A DNA stretch of 53,477 nucleotides from Desulfobacula sp. (GTDB lineage Bacteria; Desulfobacterota; Desulfobacteria; Desulfobacterales; Desulfobacteraceae). The position numbers and the translations under genes are program-made. The notes below the pieces were generated by a model. It was not told the DNA's origin and did not search any database. It saw only the letters and a program-made list of their open reading frames with translations. Within the stretch, counting starts at the first letter, position 1. Each line of letters starts with the position of its first letter. The stretch is taken from assembly GCF_030611305.1 (NCBI RefSeq), contig NZ_JAUWQB010000015.1:1-53477 (forward strand), read 5' to 3'. This document shows positions 32,618 through 46,144 of the stretch, piece after piece.

Positions 32618-34198
32618 TTAATCCAGTTTTTTAAATGCCTCCTTTCTGCCTGTAAATTTTTCCCGAAGTTGGGGTTTCATCAACTTCCCTGTGGGATTGC
32701 GGGGTACGTGATCAAAAATAACCCTGCGCGGCACCTTATAAAGGGAAAGTTTTGATTTTGCAAATTCGATTACATCTTCTTCGCTCAATACCCTTCCTTC
32801 TTTGGGTTGAACCACTGCAAGAACAATCTCCACCAGCCTGTCATCCGGGTATCCGATACATGCGATATCATCTATATCAGGATGGTCCATGAGTGCATCT
32901 TCAATTTCAACCGGGAAGATGTTTTCACCGCCACTGGTGACCATATCTTTCATTCGATCAACAATATAAAAATACCCGTCTTTATCTTTCTTTAATAAAT
33001 CTCCGGTATAAAGCCAACCATTATTTAATGCTTCTTGAGTTTTTTCAGGATTTGAATAATATTCCCGCATCATTCTGGGGGTCCTGAATATTAATTCACC
33101 AACCTCGTCATCACGAATCTCCTCTCCTGTGGGACCAACAATCTTAGCTTCTACACCAAAAGTTGGTTTGCCGATGGAACCGGGTCTTGAAAGGACATCT
33201 TCCGGATACAGGTTGAACAATCCACCGCCGCCGCCCTCTGTAATGCCATAGATATTAGATACGGCACAAGGCAGTTTTTTCACCAGAAGCTTCATAATAT
33301 CAAATGGCACGGGCTGAGCACCGATCTCCATATATTTCCATGAAGACAGATCATAATCAGAAAGATTGATATCCCCTTTATCCAGGGCATTCAGCAATGC
33401 AATCCCGATGGGCACTACAAACAGCACATCCGTACATTTTTCCTCGGCTATGGCTTCGATGATCCATTTGGGGTCTCTGAAATCTCTTATAATGGTCCCT
33501 GCAGCTCCTGTAGCATAAAACGGAGCCCACAAAAACATGGTGCCGCTGTGGTATAAAGGCAAAAAGAATAAATAATTATCATCCTTTTGAACGAAATAGG
33601 TCATTCCGTTACCAATGGCCGTATTATTAATTGAAAAATGGGTATGAAGTACAGGTTTGGGTTTCCCTGTTGTACCTGAAGTAAACATCATGGCCAGAGA
33701 ATGATCCCTGTCAACTTCAACTAGTGCATCAGAGGTGTTTTTATGATTTTGAACGGCTTTGAAATTGATCATGTCATCAGGGACGTCATCGCCAATACAG
33801 ATATAATTTTTAATAGTGGTAAGATCTTTTTGAGCAGGCTGGACAACTCCTAAAAATTCTGAGCCGAGAATAAAGGCTTCAGGATTACAGACTTCTGCGG
33901 CATACAATATATCGGAAGTCTCAAACCGGAAGTTTAATGGTACTACTACTGCCCCCAGACGTATGATGGCATAATAGGTGACAAGCCATTCCAGTGAATC
34001 TTTCTGAAGGTGCATGACAAAATCTCCATGCTTTACCTCCAGCTCTTTTGCCAAAAAGTTGGCTGCTCGATTGATCTCGTCATTAAATTCCTGCCAGGTA
34101 AAGGTTCGTCTTTCACCCGTTGCCGGAGTTCGTTCGATCAGGCAAACCTTGTCAGGAATGTGTCGAGCATGAATTGAAGCGTAACCTGAATAATTCAA
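32618..34198 (-). CDS. AMP-forming acyl-CoA ligase
   Basis: 526 aa ANL enzyme: P-loop MFTSGTTGKPKP, motif YGITEGGGGG, hinge YTGDLLKKDKDGYFYIVDRMKDMVTSGG, and the catalytic lysine in NPTGKLMKP. It adenylates a carboxylic acid and transfers it to CoA. Within this operon it may activate acetoacetate released by BKACE or the imported acid; the substrate is not readable from sequence. Confidence 0.9.
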   Translation of the reverse strand: MNYSGYASIHARHIPDKVCLIERTPATGERRTFTWQEFNDEINRAANFLAKELEVKHGDFVMHLQKDSLEWLVTYYAIIRLGAVVVPLNFRFETSDILYAAEVCNPEAFILGSEFLGVVQPAQKDLTTIKNYICIGDDVPDDMINFKAVQNHKNTSDALVEVDRDHSLAMMFTSGTTGKPKPVLHTHFSINNTAIGNGMTYFVQKDDNYLFFLPLYHSGTMFLWAPFYATGAAGTIIRDFRDPKWIIEAIAEEKCTDVLFVVPIGIALLNALDKGDINLSDYDLSSWKYMEIGAQPVPFDIMKLLVKKLPCAVSNIYGITEGGGGGLFNLYPEDVLSRPGSIGKPTFGVEAKIVGPTGEEIRDDEVGELIFRTPRMMREYYSNPEKTQEALNNGWLYTGDLLKKDKDGYFYIVDRMKDMVTSGGENIFPVEIEDALMDHPDIDDIACIGYPDDRLVEIVLAVVQPKEGRVLSEEDVIEFAKSKLSLYKVPRRVIFDHVPRNPTGKLMKPQLREKFTGRKEAFKKLD

Positions 34199-34288
34199 CG
34201 AGGCCCTCCTTTGTTTTTAATTGATTATATTTTTAAAACCGAATTGCTCCTTTTTTCATATTTTGCCTCAAATAAACACTTCATAAAC

Positions 34289-35224
34289 CTAGAAAGCGAC
34301 TTTATCAAGTCCTTTTAATCCAAGAATCTGCCTTGCCTCATCTGATGTTGCGGGCTCAAGGCTCATTTCTTTTCCAACCCGTTTAATCATACCCACCTGA
34401 TCGGCACTTGCTTTTGCCATGATGCCTTTTCCTGCATAAATAGAATCTTCAAGTCCCACTCTCACATTTTGTGCCCCCATTGCCATGGCAGTCGTGGTAA
34501 TGGGAATCTGGAATCTTCCACCGGCGGCAACCGACCAGGTAAAATTTTCTTCTCCAAGAACTTCCTTGGCCTCATCATAAATCAACACCAGATGTTTGAC
34601 TGAGGGTGTCATCCATCCGACCATGGGGCCGAACACAAACTGGAGATGAACCGGTGGTTTTAAAAGATTTTCTTCCAGAAGCCAGGACACATAACTGACA
34701 TGGCCCAGTTCATAAATTTCGATTTCAGGTTTGGTATCAATTTCAAGAAAAGCCTTTCCATAGATGATATCATCATTAAAGGTTGGCCTGAAAGTTACAT
34801 TCTTGCACAGTTCAAGATATTCTTTTTCCCATTCATATTTAAACTCTTTAAAACGGCCTGCAATCTGGAAAATACCAAAATTAAAAGGTGCGGGATCAAA
34901 AGAGCACATTTCGGGTCTCAGCTTTTTGATAGGGATCAGTTTTTCTTCAGTGGTCTGATTCATGCCGCCACCTGTAGTGGGAAGCAGTATCATATTACAT
35001 CTTGCCTTGATCTTTGAACATACTTCCATGAAAAGATCCGGATCAGATACCGGCAATCCATTTTCAGGATTTCTTACATGAATATGGGCAATGGCGGCAC
35101 CGGCATCATGAGCCTTTACCGCGTCTTCCACAATCTCGTCAGGAGTTATGGGAAGGTAATCACTCATGGTTGGAATATGAACCGACCCGGTAACGGCTGC
35201 TGTGATGATTATTTTGTTATCCAT
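34289..35224 (-). CDS. Beta-keto acid cleavage enzyme (BKACE, DUF849)
   Basis: 311 aa TIM-barrel zinc enzyme. The zinc motif is AHIHVRNPENGLP, with a later glutamate in GLEDSIYAGKG; LLPTTGGGMNQT and FRPTFND are also typical. BKACE enzymes condense a beta-keto acid with acetyl-CoA to give acetoacetate and the CoA ester of the shortened acid (prototype: Kce of lysine fermentation). The partner aminotransferase upstream would supply the beta-keto acid. Confidence 0.9.
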   Translation of the reverse strand: MDNKIIITAAVTGSVHIPTMSDYLPITPDEIVEDAVKAHDAGAAIAHIHVRNPENGLPVSDPDLFMEVCSKIKARCNMILLPTTGGGMNQTTEEKLIPIKKLRPEMCSFDPAPFNFGIFQIAGRFKEFKYEWEKEYLELCKNVTFRPTFNDDIIYGKAFLEIDTKPEIEIYELGHVSYVSWLLEENLLKPPVHLQFVFGPMVGWMTPSVKHLVLIYDEAKEVLGEENFTWSVAAGGRFQIPITTTAMAMGAQNVRVGLEDSIYAGKGIMAKASADQVGMIKRVGKEMSLEPATSDEARQILGLKGLDKVAF

Positions 35225-35263
35225 TTTTTTAATTCTCCTGTTGAAAAAAGTTATAATCGTTTC

Positions 35264-35746
35264 TTACACTCTATACTCCTCATCCGAGTTAAGAACAAAC
35301 ATCCTCTTTTCCTTGACATTATCAATGACAAAAGAGGATTTGATCATCTGAATACCTTCTATCTGGGTAAGTTTTTTATTCATAAACTCCCCATAGGTTT
35401 TAATATCCTTTGCAATCACCTTTAAAATAAAGTCATTTGCACCGGCAATCTGGTAGCACTCAATCACTTCATCCAGTTCAGTAAATTTTTCTTTTATGGA
35501 GGCCACAGAAGAGAGATTACTTAAGCTTAAGCTGATACTGACCAGGGCCATAATTGAAAACCCAATTTTTTCAGGATCAAGCACAGCCGTAAATTGAGAA
35601 ATCACTCCTGCAATCTCTAAGCGTTTTACCCTTTCAAGGGTTGCAGGGGCTGAAATTCCGACAATCTTAGACAACTTGGAATTTGTTGTTTTTCCATTTT
35701 CCTGAAGTGTATTTAAAATTTGCTTATCAATTTTATCCAGAACCAT
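35264..35746 (-). CDS. Lrp/AsnC-family regulator
   Basis: 160 aa. The N-terminal helix-turn-helix (DKQILNTLQENGKTTNSKLSKIVGIS) and C-terminal RAM ligand domain are both complete. These proteins sense amino acids. It sits inside the operon between aminotransferase and BKACE genes and is the likely local regulator. Confidence 0.93.
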   Translation of the reverse strand: MVLDKIDKQILNTLQENGKTTNSKLSKIVGISAPATLERVKRLEIAGVISQFTAVLDPEKIGFSIMALVSISLSLSNLSSVASIKEKFTELDEVIECYQIAGANDFILKVIAKDIKTYGEFMNKKLTQIEGIQMIKSSFVIDNVKEKRMFVLNSDEEYRV

Positions 35747-35785
35747 CTATTTCCTCATTTTGAACATTTTTTTAAATTAAACCTG

Positions 35786-37123
35786 CTACAAGATTAAATG
35801 GTTATATTTTTCTTTAATCAATGGCAACAATTCTTTTAAGGTTTCATCTATTTTATCGACCAGATGATCAATCTCTTTTTGCGTCATTGCAGTGGACAGG
35901 ATAAACAATCCCCTTGGAATTGTAAAAATCCCTTTGTTCAGTAAAGACAGGTGCATCAGCGTATGAAGCTGCTCTTCCGATTTTAAGACCTGTTCAGCCG
36001 TTGTTATCGGTTCATTAACAAAATGCAGGTTCAGCAAAGATCCGATCTGGTTGGACTGGATATTTAACCCATTGGCTTTAAAACTTTCCATGAGGCCCTT
36101 TTGGAGCTGATCTCCCAGTTTGTTAACATAGGCTACCGCATTTTCGTCGTATTTGACCAAGGCCGCATATCCTGCCTGCATCACCGTTTCATACCCATTA
36201 AAGGTTCCAGAGTGGTACAATGGCTTATCCGTATTTTCATGGCAATAGATATTCATGATTTCTTCTTTACCGCCAAACACGCCAATGGGTAGCCCTCCGC
36301 CCACAACCTTTCCAACGGTTGTCAGATCAGGTACCACGCCATAAAACTTCTGGCACCCGCCCGTATTAACCCTGTAAGAAAAAATCTCATCAAAAATGAG
36401 CAGGACATTATTATCGGCAGTCACTTTCCTAACATGCTCAAGATATCCCGGCTTTGGCAGTACAACACCACCGGCACCCAGAAAAGGCTCCATGATGACG
36501 GCAGCAAGTTCGGGTGCATTTCGCCTGACCGCTTTTTCAAGGCTATGAAAATCATTAAACGGAACTTCCAGCATATCCTCGGTCATGCCCTTGGGGATTC
36601 CGGCTGTGATGACGTTCTTTTTTGTGGATGCTGCCACACTGTCATGGGTTCCATGAAACCCGCCGGTCATTTTCAGGATTTTGTCTTTTCCAGTATATGC
36701 CCTTGCCGTTCTCATAGCAAATAAAGTGGCCTCTGTCCCTGAATTTACAAACCTGACCCTGTCAAACCCGGGTATTCTTTCGCATAAAAGTTTTGCTAAG
36801 CGATACTGACCATCCGTGGGGGTCGAGTACTGGGAGCCTCTTGCAATGCCTTCCTGAACGGCCTTGACAATATCCGGATCACCATGACCATGGACAATGG
36901 CACCATAGGCATTGGTCACATCAAGGAGTTTATGTCCCTCATGGGTATAGACATAGGCGCCTTGTCCATAATCGATATGAATGGGATAGGGTTTAAAATA
37001 ACTCAAGCTTCTGGTTGCACCACCGGGAATATAATTGATCAGCTGTTCATGCCGCTCTTTGGATACAGGAAATTTTTCCTTATAAGCATCTGCAATTTTC
37101 TTTTCAATTTGTTCTTCAATCAT
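35786..37123 (-). CDS. Class III aminotransferase (beta-amino acid aminotransferase candidate)
   Basis: 445-aa fold-type I PLP enzyme: RFVNSGTEATLFAMR, GGFHGTHD, IFDEIFSYR and the Schiff-base lysine K272 in TVGKVVGGGLP. It resembles glutamate-1-semialdehyde aminomutase, the same subgroup that holds (S)-beta-phenylalanine aminotransferases. The IPGGATRS motif (Arg38) is where those enzymes bind the carboxylate. Placement between aminomutase and BKACE supports a beta-amino acid role. Hemes are not at issue here: no hem genes are nearby. Confidence 0.85.
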   Translation of the reverse strand: MIEEQIEKKIADAYKEKFPVSKERHEQLINYIPGGATRSLSYFKPYPIHIDYGQGAYVYTHEGHKLLDVTNAYGAIVHGHGDPDIVKAVQEGIARGSQYSTPTDGQYRLAKLLCERIPGFDRVRFVNSGTEATLFAMRTARAYTGKDKILKMTGGFHGTHDSVAASTKKNVITAGIPKGMTEDMLEVPFNDFHSLEKAVRRNAPELAAVIMEPFLGAGGVVLPKPGYLEHVRKVTADNNVLLIFDEIFSYRVNTGGCQKFYGVVPDLTTVGKVVGGGLPIGVFGGKEEIMNIYCHENTDKPLYHSGTFNGYETVMQAGYAALVKYDENAVAYVNKLGDQLQKGLMESFKANGLNIQSNQIGSLLNLHFVNEPITTAEQVLKSEEQLHTLMHLSLLNKGIFTIPRGLFILSTAMTQKEIDHLVDKIDETLKELLPLIKEKYNHLIL

Positions 37124-37144
37124 GGTGTCATCCTTGTTCTTTAA

Positions 37145-38767
37145 TTATTCTTTTGTATGCACGATCAAAAGCTCGCCAAGTTCATTCTCTATTTTTTCAA
37201 CAAATTCACCGGATTCAATCCTGGCCTTGAGATCTTCAAGATCATCAATATAGACCTTGTCTTTATCCATATAATCAAGGGTTTCGCGTACTGCTTTGTG
37301 CATTATTTTACCCGCAGGACTGAGCCTTTCAACACCCCTTAAATCTGCTGCCTGGGCAGCGCAAAGCAATTCAAAAGACAAAATATGATTCGTGTTTTCA
37401 ACAATCTTTCTTGTTTTTCTTCCTGCAATAAGACCAAAACTTACAATATCCTGAAAATCAGCAGTGGAAGTAATTGACTGAATGGAAGCTGGCACTGCAA
37501 GGGTTCTGTTTTCTGCAACAAGCGATGTTGTCATGAACTGGCCACCCATAAGTCCCATTCTGACGCCTGTATCTTCTTTACACAGGAATGGAGGAAGTCC
37601 TGTACTGTGGGCTTCATCCATAAATCTGTCAATTCGCCTGTCACTTACAACCCCGATATTGACCATGGAGATTCCAAGGCAATCCATTACAAATGAAATG
37701 GGCTGTCCATGGAAATGACCATTATGAAAAAATGTATCTAACTCTGTGAAAATCAATGGATTGTCATTACTGGAATTGAGTTCTCTTAAAAGCACTTCAT
37801 GGGCGTTTTGTAAAGCCTCTTTTGTGGGGCCCACAAATTGCGGGGTACACCGGATTGAATAGGCATCTTCAACAGGAATATCTGCCACAGAAACACCTTT
37901 GTGCTCCTTTAAAGTTTTTTGAAGTTTTATAGAGAGTTCCAACTCATCAATAGCCAGGTTACTTCCCTTGAGAAGCTTGGTTAAATTCATTGCAGTAGCA
38001 TACTGACCAGGATGGTATTTTTGCTCGTGAACTATTGGATCAAAAGGATTAAATCTACCCATTAGAGTTTCAATGGCAAAAGCTGCTATTATATCTGAAT
38101 TTTTCAGTGTATTGGTGGCTTCTGTGATAACAGTGCATGCAAGACCCACCATGCCCGAAGTTCCATTGATCAGGGACAGGCCTTCTTTGGCATTCAAATA
38201 CATGAGTTCAATACCGGCAGCTTCCATGGCTTCTTTACCCGGCATGAGTTTGCCCTTATAGTTTGCTTTCCATTCTCCAAAAGCAACACTGGCTATACAG
38301 CCTAAGGGGCCAAGATCGCCACTGGTACCCAGAGAACCTTTTCTGGGAACAAGCGGAAAAACATGCTTGTTGATCATCTCCAGATAAATTTTCAGATTGA
38401 CTTCTTTAATGCCGGAAAAACCGCGACAAAGTGAATTGGCCCTAGCGATCATAAAGGTTCTGACAAGTGTATCTTCAAAGGGTCTACCCACCTGGGTGGT
38501 GATACTTCTTACAAGATTTTTCTGAAAATCATTATCTCTTTCTTTGGGCAGAAGATAGTCAACAAGACCGCCGCAGCTTGTATTTACACCATAGATACAA
38601 CGCTCTTCATTGGCCCATTTATCGACCAGCTTTCTGCAATCGCGAATCTTGGGCCAGTTCTTTTCGTCAACTTCAACTTTCATAGACAGATCTTTACCGG
38701 CTTTCATCAATTCTTCAATTGTTAATGTATAACCGTCAAGAATAAGAGTATTTTCTTTGATTGGCAT
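37145..38767 (-). CDS. MIO-type aromatic amino acid 2,3-aminomutase (PaPAM/AdmH-like)
   Basis: 540 aa. The self-made MIO cofactor comes from T148-S149-G150 in GSLGTSGDLGPL; Thr-Ser-Gly is the form in Pantoea phenylalanine aminomutase AdmH, while most histidases and PALs have Ala-Ser-Gly. Other AdmH-like blocks are YGVNTSCGG (Tyr59), EDAYSIRCTPQ (Tyr303, Arg306), ELNSSNDNPLI, FHNGHFHGQ, LPPFLC and DFQDIVSFG (Gln439; histidases have Glu here). It should convert an alpha-aromatic amino acid, perhaps Phe or Tyr, to the beta-amino acid. First gene of the operon, with AAGGAGG before ATG. Confidence 0.85.
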   Translation of the reverse strand: MPIKENTLILDGYTLTIEELMKAGKDLSMKVEVDEKNWPKIRDCRKLVDKWANEERCIYGVNTSCGGLVDYLLPKERDNDFQKNLVRSITTQVGRPFEDTLVRTFMIARANSLCRGFSGIKEVNLKIYLEMINKHVFPLVPRKGSLGTSGDLGPLGCIASVAFGEWKANYKGKLMPGKEAMEAAGIELMYLNAKEGLSLINGTSGMVGLACTVITEATNTLKNSDIIAAFAIETLMGRFNPFDPIVHEQKYHPGQYATAMNLTKLLKGSNLAIDELELSIKLQKTLKEHKGVSVADIPVEDAYSIRCTPQFVGPTKEALQNAHEVLLRELNSSNDNPLIFTELDTFFHNGHFHGQPISFVMDCLGISMVNIGVVSDRRIDRFMDEAHSTGLPPFLCKEDTGVRMGLMGGQFMTTSLVAENRTLAVPASIQSITSTADFQDIVSFGLIAGRKTRKIVENTNHILSFELLCAAQAADLRGVERLSPAGKIMHKAVRETLDYMDKDKVYIDDLEDLKARIESGEFVEKIENELGELLIVHTKE

Positions 38768-39184
38768 GGTTTCCTCCTTAAATATATCAGTTTAATAATG
38801 TGTAATACTTTAAAAAAAGAGACACCTTCAACTTAAGATTCAAAAAAAGAGACGCAAAACAAAATTTGAGTGATCTTTTTTTTAAGGCTAACCAAATCAA
38901 GAAATTTTTGTCAAGTATTTTTTTAATTTTATAAGGAAAATATTGAATTATTAATAATAATCGAAACCATATCTCGCAATTTTAACTTATTTTGTAAACT
39001 TGTTCCCCAAGTTTGCCTTATTTTAATTTCGCCTCGACTCATCATCCACTCATCCACTCATAATAAGCCCTGGACAAATATAAACCACCGCCTTTTCAGC
39101 ACCCTTTGTATTAATATTGTAAAACCCCGACCCATCCATTTACTTACGCAGTCATTTATTTATATTCGAATTTTAATTTTATAA
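38768..39184. other. Non-coding A/T-rich region upstream of the aminomutase operon
   Basis: No convincing gene. Two copies of AAAAAAAGAGAC (38812-38823, 38842-38853) lie close to the aminomutase start. A TTGACA -35-like hexamer is on the minus strand at 38914-38909, with no good -10. These may be operators for the Lrp-type regulator. Nothing else recognised. Confidence 0.5.
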
Positions 39185-39784
39185 ATGGGACAGAAAAAGT
39201 TGAACCCGACTTTAATGAATAATGGTGTGTTGCGACCGATTTTTTACGGGTTTGCAACCTTTTCGCTTTTTATCATGGGATGGAAGGCTAAGGGAAAAAT
39301 CCCTGATATCAAAAAATTTGTCCTGATTGCCGCTCCGCATTCATCCAACTGGGATTTTGTATTTTTTTTATTAATTGTTTTTAAATTCAAAATCCCAACA
39401 CACTGGATGGGGAAACACACCATGTTTAAATGGCCGTTTAAATGGCTGCTGAAGCGACTTGGCGGCATACCCATTGACCGATCAGGAAAAGGTAATGTTG
39501 TGCTATCCATGATAAAAGCCTTTGAAAAGTCAAAACAACTGATTATCACCATAGCCCCATCCGGCACCCGGGAAAAAGTGACAAAATGGAAAACAGGATT
39601 TTATCATATAGCCTACCAGGCAAAAATTCCAATTGTTTTGGGCTTTATTGATTATAAACAAAAAACCATTGGTATCGGCCCGGTTTTCATCCCTTCCGGC
39701 AATATAGATGAAGACATGACGTCTATTAAAGCATTTTATGCTCAATTTTCAGGCAAATACCCTGAAACACTCCATACAAATTAA
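39185..39784 (+). CDS. PlsC-like acyltransferase
   Basis: 199 aa. Motif I HSSNWD (H-x4-D) in IAAPHSSNWDF, then GGIPIDRSG and the APSGTRE block that replaces the usual EGTR. This is a short soluble or peripheral lysophospholipid/glycerolipid acyltransferase-type protein. No ribosome site is visible before ATG 39185; it stands alone between divergent and convergent genes. Confidence 0.8.
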   Translation: MGQKKLNPTLMNNGVLRPIFYGFATFSLFIMGWKAKGKIPDIKKFVLIAAPHSSNWDFVFFLLIVFKFKIPTHWMGKHTMFKWPFKWLLKRLGGIPIDRSGKGNVVLSMIKAFEKSKQLIITIAPSGTREKVTKWKTGFYHIAYQAKIPIVLGFIDYKQKTIGIGPVFIPSGNIDEDMTSIKAFYAQFSGKYPETLHTN

Positions 39785-39790
39785 TTGACA

Positions 39791-41374
39791 TCATCCCTTC
39801 TTAGGAATCTTTGACATAATATGTTCTGAAAGAGCCGTGATGGTAAGGCTTGGATTCACACCAAGATTGGCTGAAACAACTGATCCGTCGGCCACATAGA
39901 GATTGGGATAATTGAACAATTCCCCTTTATTGGAGACAACACCATTCTTTGGTGAAGCACCCACGCAGCACCCCCCTAAAATATGCGCAGTCGTTGATGT
40001 ATGTAAAACAACTTCAGGAAACGAGCTTAAAGGAATCCCATCCATTTTCTTTGCCAGGCGTTTTGCAGTCTCATTGGCAACCGGAATAAAGTTGGGGGAT
40101 CTTTCAAATCCTTTCGGTATCTCAGAATTAATTGATTTGCCGCCAAACCGCCACCATCTTGGCTTATATTTCAATTTCAGATGATTTTTATCCGTTTGCA
40201 TCACCAAAAGGACGGACATGGATGCAGCCCTCCCCAGAGGCCATAACAACCGGATAAATCTTAAAGGATGTTTTACAATATTTCCCAGGAACCTTATCAC
40301 TCTTGGTATCTTACCACCACCGCCGGACATAATGGTTAGAAGATTCAACAGAAAATCAGATCCTTTATTATATCTCACGATTTCAACATGGGTGGTATCA
40401 TCCGGATAAATCCCTGATGTTATGGCGATCTGGTCATTCCAGTCGGTTGTTTTGTCATTTGATTTAACACCGATAAGAGCTTCGGAATTGGTTCTCACAA
40501 AATTTCCCAGTTCATCGAAAATATTGGGCAGCATTCCCTCATCCTTGCATTTGTTTAAAAGCTTTACCGTACCCAATACTCCACCGGAGAAGACAACACC
40601 TTTAGCCTTATATCGCTTTTCTTTTTTAAAAACCCCGGTGGTGTTTCTTGTAATGACTTCATATCCCCCATGCACCTGGCTGACACCGGTCACATAAGTT
40701 TCAGGGATAATTTTTGCGCCCAGGTCCCTGGCAAGATAGAGATAATTTTTATCCAGCGTGTTTTTTGCCCCGACAGGGCATCCAATCATACAGGCGCCGC
40801 AAAAGGTGCATCCGGTCCGGTCCGGCCCTTTGCCGTCAAAATAGGGATCTGGAACTATCTTATCAGGTTCACCGAAAAAAATTCCCACATCATTTTTATG
40901 AAAGGTGTCTTTCCCTGTCATTTCAATTCCCACTTCTTTTAACAGCTTATCAGCCTTGCCCACCTGGGGACTTATATTTGCCCCCAGCATTTTTTTTGCT
41001 GTTTCATAATGGGGCATCAGTGTTTCTTTGACATTCTCAATACACCAGTCCGGGCTTTCAAACACCCCATCAGGAGGAATGAGAAGCTGGTTGGCATAGA
41101 CAAGGCTTCCGCCGCCGACGCCACCACCATGAAGGATCATGACATGTTTAAGCAGCGTGAGCATCTGATATCCATAACACCCCATGGCCGGCAGCCAAAA
41201 ATATTTTCTGATATTCCAGTTAGTTTTTGGGAAATCTGTCGTCTTCCATTCTTTTCCCTTTTCAAGCACCCCCACTCGATACCCTTTTTGGGAAAGCCTT
41301 AATGCAGACACACTCCCACCAAAGCCTGAACCAATAACAATATAATCAAAATCATGCGGTTGTTTTGATCCCAT
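39791..41374 (-). CDS. GMC-family FAD oxidoreductase with cysteine cluster
   Basis: 527 aa. N-terminal FAD site VIGSGFGGSVSALRLSQKGYRVGVLEKG; ILHGGGVGGGSLVYAN; C-terminal GVNPSLTITALSEHI. Residues about 193-203 hold CTFCGACMIGCPVGAKNT, a cluster seen in one subgroup of GMC enzymes near cholesterol oxidase. The partner acceptor is unknown; oxygen use is unlikely in a strict anaerobe. The following hydrolase gene is 12 bases upstream on the same strand. Confidence 0.85.
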   Translation of the reverse strand: MGSKQPHDFDYIVIGSGFGGSVSALRLSQKGYRVGVLEKGKEWKTTDFPKTNWNIRKYFWLPAMGCYGYQMLTLLKHVMILHGGGVGGGSLVYANQLLIPPDGVFESPDWCIENVKETLMPHYETAKKMLGANISPQVGKADKLLKEVGIEMTGKDTFHKNDVGIFFGEPDKIVPDPYFDGKGPDRTGCTFCGACMIGCPVGAKNTLDKNYLYLARDLGAKIIPETYVTGVSQVHGGYEVITRNTTGVFKKEKRYKAKGVVFSGGVLGTVKLLNKCKDEGMLPNIFDELGNFVRTNSEALIGVKSNDKTTDWNDQIAITSGIYPDDTTHVEIVRYNKGSDFLLNLLTIMSGGGGKIPRVIRFLGNIVKHPLRFIRLLWPLGRAASMSVLLVMQTDKNHLKLKYKPRWWRFGGKSINSEIPKGFERSPNFIPVANETAKRLAKKMDGIPLSSFPEVVLHTSTTAHILGGCCVGASPKNGVVSNKGELFNYPNLYVADGSVVSANLGVNPSLTITALSEHIMSKIPKKG

Positions 41375-41386
41375 TACGTATCCTTT

Positions 41387-41992
41387 TTATGACAGATAAT
41401 CTGTCAGTATGGCCTTAAGCCTGTCCAGGCAATTTGAATAAAAATGGTCACAATTTTCAATAATCTCGTACCGCGGGGCGATTTGCCATCGATTGATATG
41501 CTTTTGAACCAGGTCTGCAGGGGCAATATCGTCATTGGCCCCGGTCACGATAAGCCCTGTAGAAGGTATTTTTTCAATATCATCAAAACTTATAAATCCC
41601 ACAGGCGGTGACACCATAATATGGTCTTCAATTTTACATCCTTTGAAAACCACCCAGGCATTCACCCTTGCGCCAAAAGAATATCCGGCAAGGTAAATTT
41701 TTTGATGTCCGTTTTCTTTCAGCCAGGACATGACTGCTCTGATATCTTCCTGCTCACCGTTGCCATTGTCAAACATGCCGGTGCTGTTGCCCGTTCCCCT
41801 GAAGTTAAACCTCAGGGTTGAAAACCTTTTTTCAAAAAAAGACTCTGCAATGGTCATCACCACCGGATTGTTCATATTCCCGCCATAAAGCGGATGGGGA
41901 TGTGAGATAATGACAGCGTTTTGAGACGTATTTTTCTGCAAGATCCCCTCAAGCTTTATATTTCCGCACTCAATTATAATATTTGACTCCAT
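41387..41992 (-). CDS. Alpha/beta hydrolase (dienelactone hydrolase-like)
   Basis: 201 aa. The HPHPLYGGNMNNPVV block and nucleophile elbow GYSFGA are seen, with a late Asp (ITGANDDI) and His (CDHFY). This family is found as small cytosolic esterases of unknown substrate. Likely operon partner of the GMC oxidoreductase. Confidence 0.85.
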   Translation of the reverse strand: MESNIIIECGNIKLEGILQKNTSQNAVIISHPHPLYGGNMNNPVVMTIAESFFEKRFSTLRFNFRGTGNSTGMFDNGNGEQEDIRAVMSWLKENGHQKIYLAGYSFGARVNAWVVFKGCKIEDHIMVSPPVGFISFDDIEKIPSTGLIVTGANDDIAPADLVQKHINRWQIAPRYEIIENCDHFYSNCLDRLKAILTDYLS

Positions 41993-42145
41993 ATGCGTAA
42001 CCCTGTTTTTATGAAAAGCTTGTTGAACAATACAATGAACAAATTAGGCCGTCAGAGGAAAACTGATGACACGTTTATTTTGATGATTGAATTGATTTTT
42101 TAAAAGCCCTGTAAAAATAAAAATTTTTGCTCTTCTTATCACAAT

Positions 42146-44619
<2,474 letters not shown>

Positions 44620-44649
44620 AACCTAAAGGTCACACGTAAATTAAAAAAA

Positions 44650-45948
<1,299 letters not shown>

Positions 45949-46049
45949 TTACGCTTATGAGTTATAAAAGCTTCATGATTTTTTCTGTTCCCCATTAATA
46001 GCAACATCCATTCTGACATTCAAGGCTATTCTCAATTTTTTCCTTAACC

Positions 46050-46110
46050 TTGACAAATAAAAACGAGTCTTATAATTTAAAAAATTGTCAAGAAAAATTG
46101 TACCGGGTAC
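46050..46110 (+). promoter_or_regulatory. Putative adk promoter and palindrome
   Basis: TTGACA (46050-46055) and TATAAT (46071-46076) are perfect hexamers, though the 15-base spacing is short. GTACCGGGTAC (46100-46110) is a palindrome just downstream, a possible repressor site. Confidence 0.5.
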
Positions 46111-46144
46111 AGGTACTTAAATTAATACATATAAGGAGTTTTAA

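Noticed and set aside
37145-38767. Assignment as hutH to complete a hut operon.
   Set aside because: TSG MIO triad, Gln439 and overall AdmH-like blocks favour an aromatic aminomutase; the gene also lies 35 kb from hutUI in a different operon.
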